DNA of 47,061 nucleotides. Origin: Helicobacter sp. NHP19-012 (GTDB lineage: Bacteria > Campylobacterota > Campylobacteria > Campylobacterales > Helicobacteraceae). Below the pieces are notes generated by a model, which made no database searches, had not been told where the DNA came from, and worked only from the letters and a program-made list of their open reading frames with translations. The position numbers were made by a program, and so were the translations under genes. This document shows, piece after piece, positions 44,052 to 47,061 of this stretch. The stretch lies in contig NZ_AP024820.1 of the NCBI RefSeq assembly GCF_019703325.1, forward strand, positions 1-47,061, in the 5' to 3' direction. Position 1 is the first letter of the stretch. Every line of letters starts with the position of its first letter.

Positions 44052-44335
44052 TCAATATTGCTTGATTATTATCCAATTATCTGAGTTTGGGGGTATGTGT
44101 GGATAGACAAGTGCGCAATGACTAAAAACAAATTGTGCGTGTTTTGTATTGCTAATCGCCTTTGTGAGCGTTTTGAGTATGTCTTGGGGCATGCTCTCTT
44201 TACCCACACTAATACCTAAACTCTCGCAAAGAGTGTTTAAGTCTTTATGGACAATATCTAAATTTTCAGTTTTATTTTTTTCTAGTTGAAACTTAGTTTC
44301 TATAGCCTTGAGTTCGTCTAGGGCGTGAGCTTGCT
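44052..44335 (-). pseudogene. Unrecognised gene fragment, minus strand
   Basis: An open frame of about 90 codons without a start, preceded by TAG, reads AHALDELKAIETKFQLEKNK, then TENLDIVHKDLNTLCESLG and ISVGKESMPQDILKTLTKAI and ends at 44052. It looks like true protein (helical, charged), probably the tail of a lost gene. No family is recognised. Confidence 0.35.
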
Positions 44336-44476
44336 ATCTTGGTCTTATGACTCAATCAGTGCGTTGTAATTGGAAAAGATCGATACGCTAAATAGCTCAT
44401 AATAAGAGGTTACCACTTGCTTAGTGCATTTTAACACAACAGCCCTTAAGTTGTATATTCGGTATTATGGAGCTTT

Positions 44477-46922
44477 TTATGAAAGAGAATTTTGGCTATA
44501 TTTCTCTATCCACTTCTGCAACTCTTGCATACTCTCAAACACATACACAAAATAATCAGGAGCATCACATTTGGGCACAGATTTTTTAAAGTAGTCTATG
44601 TAGATTTTTTCTTGGTAAAGCTTGGCGTTTTCTAAATCTTTTGGGCTAGGCTCAATGAGTTTAAATAAGGCTCCCACTCTTTTAGTGTTAGGGCTTTTGA
44701 TGTAAGTGATTAATTGTGCGGTGTTGAAAGTGTGGGTTGTGCCTTTTTTGCCTTTGCCTTTTGGTGTGATTGCACCTATGGTGTGTGGGGGTTTAGCATT
44801 ATTGCCAAAGTTTTCTAAAAAGTCTTGTGGGTTTGAAAACACATGTGTAAAGTATTCTTGTCCATCTTTTTTTAAATTTTTCAATGTAGGTTTTATGTTC
44901 TTGTGCTCTGTAAAAGTCTTTCTCCGTGCCACCAATAATCTCAAATAGGGCAATCACTTCTGTATTAGTCTTGGACAAAATGGTATCCACTAACTTGACT
45001 TCTGTAAAGTTGTGCTGTGGTGTCTTGTTCTCAAAAAATGGAGCGAGCATGCCATGGGCACTTTGGATTTGGGCTTTTTGTGTGGCATTGATGGTGGGGG
45101 GTGTTTGTGTTTCATATGTTTTATCTGTGTTAAAGCGTTCCTGTGTTCTCTCAATCAAGGCAAGCAAGTCTTGCATGTGAGCAAAGGCTAGAGTGAAGTA
45201 GTCATGCCCACAAACTTGGCAATATTTTGTGTAGTCTTGGTAAAGTTGCATCACTTCTAATTGCCCATCAATGAGGGGTGGAGCTCTAAATTGCACAATA
45301 AGGGCTTTGCTGTCTTGAGTGGGGATGATCTGCTCTATGGTGGCAAGGGGGATGCTAAAGGGATTGTTCTCTTTATCCTTTAAAACTACATCTACACATT
45401 TGTGCAAACAGTCATTAAGAATTTTAATGTCTTTTTTACTGAAGTATTTGAGTCTAGGGGCTTTGGCATTTTCTAGAGCTTTTTCTAGCTCAGCTAGGGC
45501 TGGGTTTGGCATGACTTCAAAGGTGTAACCTAACACTTTTTGTCCCCGAGCTTTGGCTTTGTTTTTGATCACCTTGACTGATTTGTAGGGGGGTTCAAAG
45601 TGGCTTAGTTTTTTGGTTTTTTGGGTGAGTTGTTTGCAAGTGGGGTTCAATACCTGTCTATCAATATCACCCATCCTTAAAGATTCGGGGATACCCATAA
45701 AATCACGGAAGCCTTGTAAATTGCTCTCATAGACACAGACTTTAAAAACCCCATTCTTGTCTGTGGCGTGCTTAAACCGCTCTAAGAGCCTAAATAGATT
45801 CTTGGTGTATTTACCGCTTAGGTCTACAAATGTTTGGAGTTGCATTGTGGTAAAATTTGCTTCTAGGTCGTTTAGCAAGTAGGTAAAGTAGGGGTCATTG
45901 ACTTGTATGTCTAAATGTTTAACATTTTTTTGTTTGTCGTATTCAAGGGCAAACACCCTAAAAAGCATCACTTTGCTTCTACGTATGTGCTCATTGGGCA
46001 GATGTTTGATTAAATCAAAATTAGCCCCCGCTATATTGTTAAAAAGATCAAGGGTTACTTTATAAAGTCTTGTATTGGGCATGTGCGGGTCGCCTGCTAG
46101 AGCTTTTAGCTCTTGTTGGGTGAAACGGATCACAGTGTCTTTTTTGTCTTTTAGGCGGTTAAATAGGCTAAAGAATAAATTGTTTTCTAGCTCACTTAGC
46201 ATGCCTAGATTGACTTTGTAAATATTGTTATGCATCACAACTTGCTTAGGGTTAGCTATTTTTGTCCTTTTGGCTAAAATAGGTGTGTATTCTATAACTT
46301 CGCCTGTTAGGTTTTCTGTGTTTGTGGGTTCTTTAGGATTTTTTTGAGCTACTAGGCTTAATTGTAGCTCTTGTTGCGGAGTTTCTTTAACCACTTCTTG
46401 GAAAGTGTGCGCTTGCAATGGTGGAGTTTTGGGGGTGTTTTGGGAGCTACCCACTTCAGTTGTGGTAATTTGGGCAACTTCTGTAGGCGGTGTAGGGGTT
46501 GTTTGCGTGGTTGGGGGGCTATAAGATGGAATGTTTTCTTTTTTTACCCACTCGCACCATGTGGTTACGGCGATAAACATGTTATTGATGCAGTCTTTAA
46601 TGCCATCATCACAGGTTTTTTGGATGTCGGGGTGGGTATTTGTGCTTTTGAGTTTCTCCATACTCTCAATGATACCCATATAGTGTTTGATATTTGCGAT
46701 GGCTTCTTTGGAAGTGTTTAGTCCCCCTATATCATCTTGACCCCACTCGTTTTCATGCTCCAAAATAAAGCTCACAATCTCTTTTAGCTTCTCTGTCTTT
46801 TGGGCTAGGATAAATTCATGTACCTTTGGGTTTTTGTCCGATTCACATTCTAAAATTGTAAGCGCATCAATGTCGCATATCAAGCTTTTTATGTGCCTAT
46901 ACAAGGGACTTCTCTTATCCAT
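44477..46922 (-). CDS. repA: RepA plasmid replication initiator, copy 3 (one frameshift)
   Basis: Starts ATG 46922 (MDKRSPLYRHIKSL). The N-terminal ~135-residue helical domain is shared with copy 2. It is followed by a Pro/Thr linker, winged helix 1 (VVMHNNIYKVNLGMLSELEN, FTQQELKALAGDPHMPNT) and winged helix 2 (DLSGKYTKNLFRLLERFKH; LQGFRDFMGIPESLRMGDID). The frame breaks at T7 44867-44873; the duplicate at 16332-16337 has T6 and is read through. Removing one T continues it as DGQEYFTHVFSNPQDF to 44477, about 810 residues in all. The N-terminal DNA-binding parts are intact, so initiation might persist despite the break. Iterons lie 70-140 bp upstream. Confidence 0.85.
44492..45102. repeat. Near-identical 610-bp duplication, copy 2
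   Basis: Matches 15957-16566 with one extra T at 44867-44873 and no other difference seen in the parts compared. It is a tract of recent duplication or gene conversion between two repA genes 28.5 kb apart. Confidence 0.85.
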
Positions 46923-46991
46923 TTTTTCTTTAAGTTTTTATGCTAAATTTTGGGGGATTGTAGCGTGTTTTTTGAAAAATAACGATTAATA

Positions 46992-47061
46992 CGCAATTTA
47001 TATCCTAAAAATCCACTATTTGGCGCAATTTATATCCTAAAAAGCGCAATTTATATCCAAA
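46992..47061. repeat. Iterons of repA copy 3
   Basis: CGCAATTTATATCC(T)AAAA occurs at 46992, 47024 and 47045 (cut by the window end), spacings 32 and 21 bp. Location upstream of repA and near-identical units mark a Rep_3 origin, and more units may lie beyond the window. Confidence 0.82.

Noticed and set aside
1..47061. CRISPR array, rRNA or tRNA genes
   Set aside because: No regularly spaced repeats of CRISPR size and no recognisable rRNA or tRNA sequence were found; the direct repeats seen are iteron-like.
1..47061. Circular closure of the window
   Set aside because: No terminal overlap is visible; the right end stops inside an iteron and the left end is unrelated repeat debris, so circularity can be neither shown nor excluded.

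Overview
The window looks like accessory DNA of a Helicobacter, most likely a gastric non-pylori species. The reasons are a Hop/Hof-style outer membrane protein ending in phenylalanine, RepA initiators and a MobA relaxase of the kind carried by Helicobacter plasmids, many toxin-antitoxin and restriction genes, and moderately AT-rich coding style. Species cannot be fixed from sequence alone. Nothing resembles core chromosome. With four repA-like loci, one rolling-circle rep, a relaxase and partition genes, it is either a large composite plasmid or a chromosomal plasticity zone built from plasmid pieces.

Layout: 1-1150 non-coding, repeat-bearing. 1168-7421 type I restriction-modification (hsdM-hsdS-hsdR and a small coupled ORF, minus strand; hsdM and hsdR each carry one frameshift). 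7610-9888 orphan HicB, a Fic remnant, an intact-looking Fic protein with a small overlapping gene, and a Phd/Doc-like pair. 10162-13625 mobA and repA with a highly structured 150-bp element between them. 13748-15552 Abi-like gene and a multi-HTH protein. 15696-17336 another structured element and a broken repA. 18096-21031 adhP-aldehyde dehydrogenase-DUF779 operon. 21308-24171 aldo/keto reductase pseudogene, outer membrane protein and a DNA methyltransferase fragment. 24889-25606 Sel1-repeat pseudogene. 25854-31007 rolling-circle rep, parA remnant, a structured element, a second repA and its iterons. 31591-32934 parA, an RHH protein and a MazF/PemK-like toxin. 33252-42225 a nine-gene operon described below. 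42697-43451 UPF0175/PIN toxin-antitoxin. 44052-47061 remnants, a third near-complete repA (frameshifted) and its iterons.

The standout is the minus-strand operon 42225-33252. It encodes a GrpE-like coiled-coil protein, an Hsp70/actin-fold ATPase, a WXG100 protein, a long helical protein ending in an HNH-superfamily (WHH-like) nuclease domain, an overlapping SUKH-like immunity protein, a soluble FtsK/SpoIIIE ATPase and three unrecognised small proteins. WXG100 plus FtsK/SpoIIIE ATPase plus a helical-N-terminus toxin with immunity is the signature of type VII (ESX-like) secretion. Here it sits in a Gram-negative epsilonproteobacterium, without an EccB/C/D/E or YukD/EsaA/EssB membrane channel, and with a chaperone pair in its place. 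I propose it as a candidate undescribed T7SS-like toxin-delivery or conflict system.

Two repeat families punctuate the region. One is a ~150-bp element with nested inverted repeats found 3' of repA genes. The other is a repeat with two hairpins, four copies, lying at module junctions. At least ten reading frames are broken by 1-2 nt changes, nearly all single-base deficits in short homopolymers. That pattern could be sequencing error as easily as biology, so the pseudogene calls should be read with that in mind.
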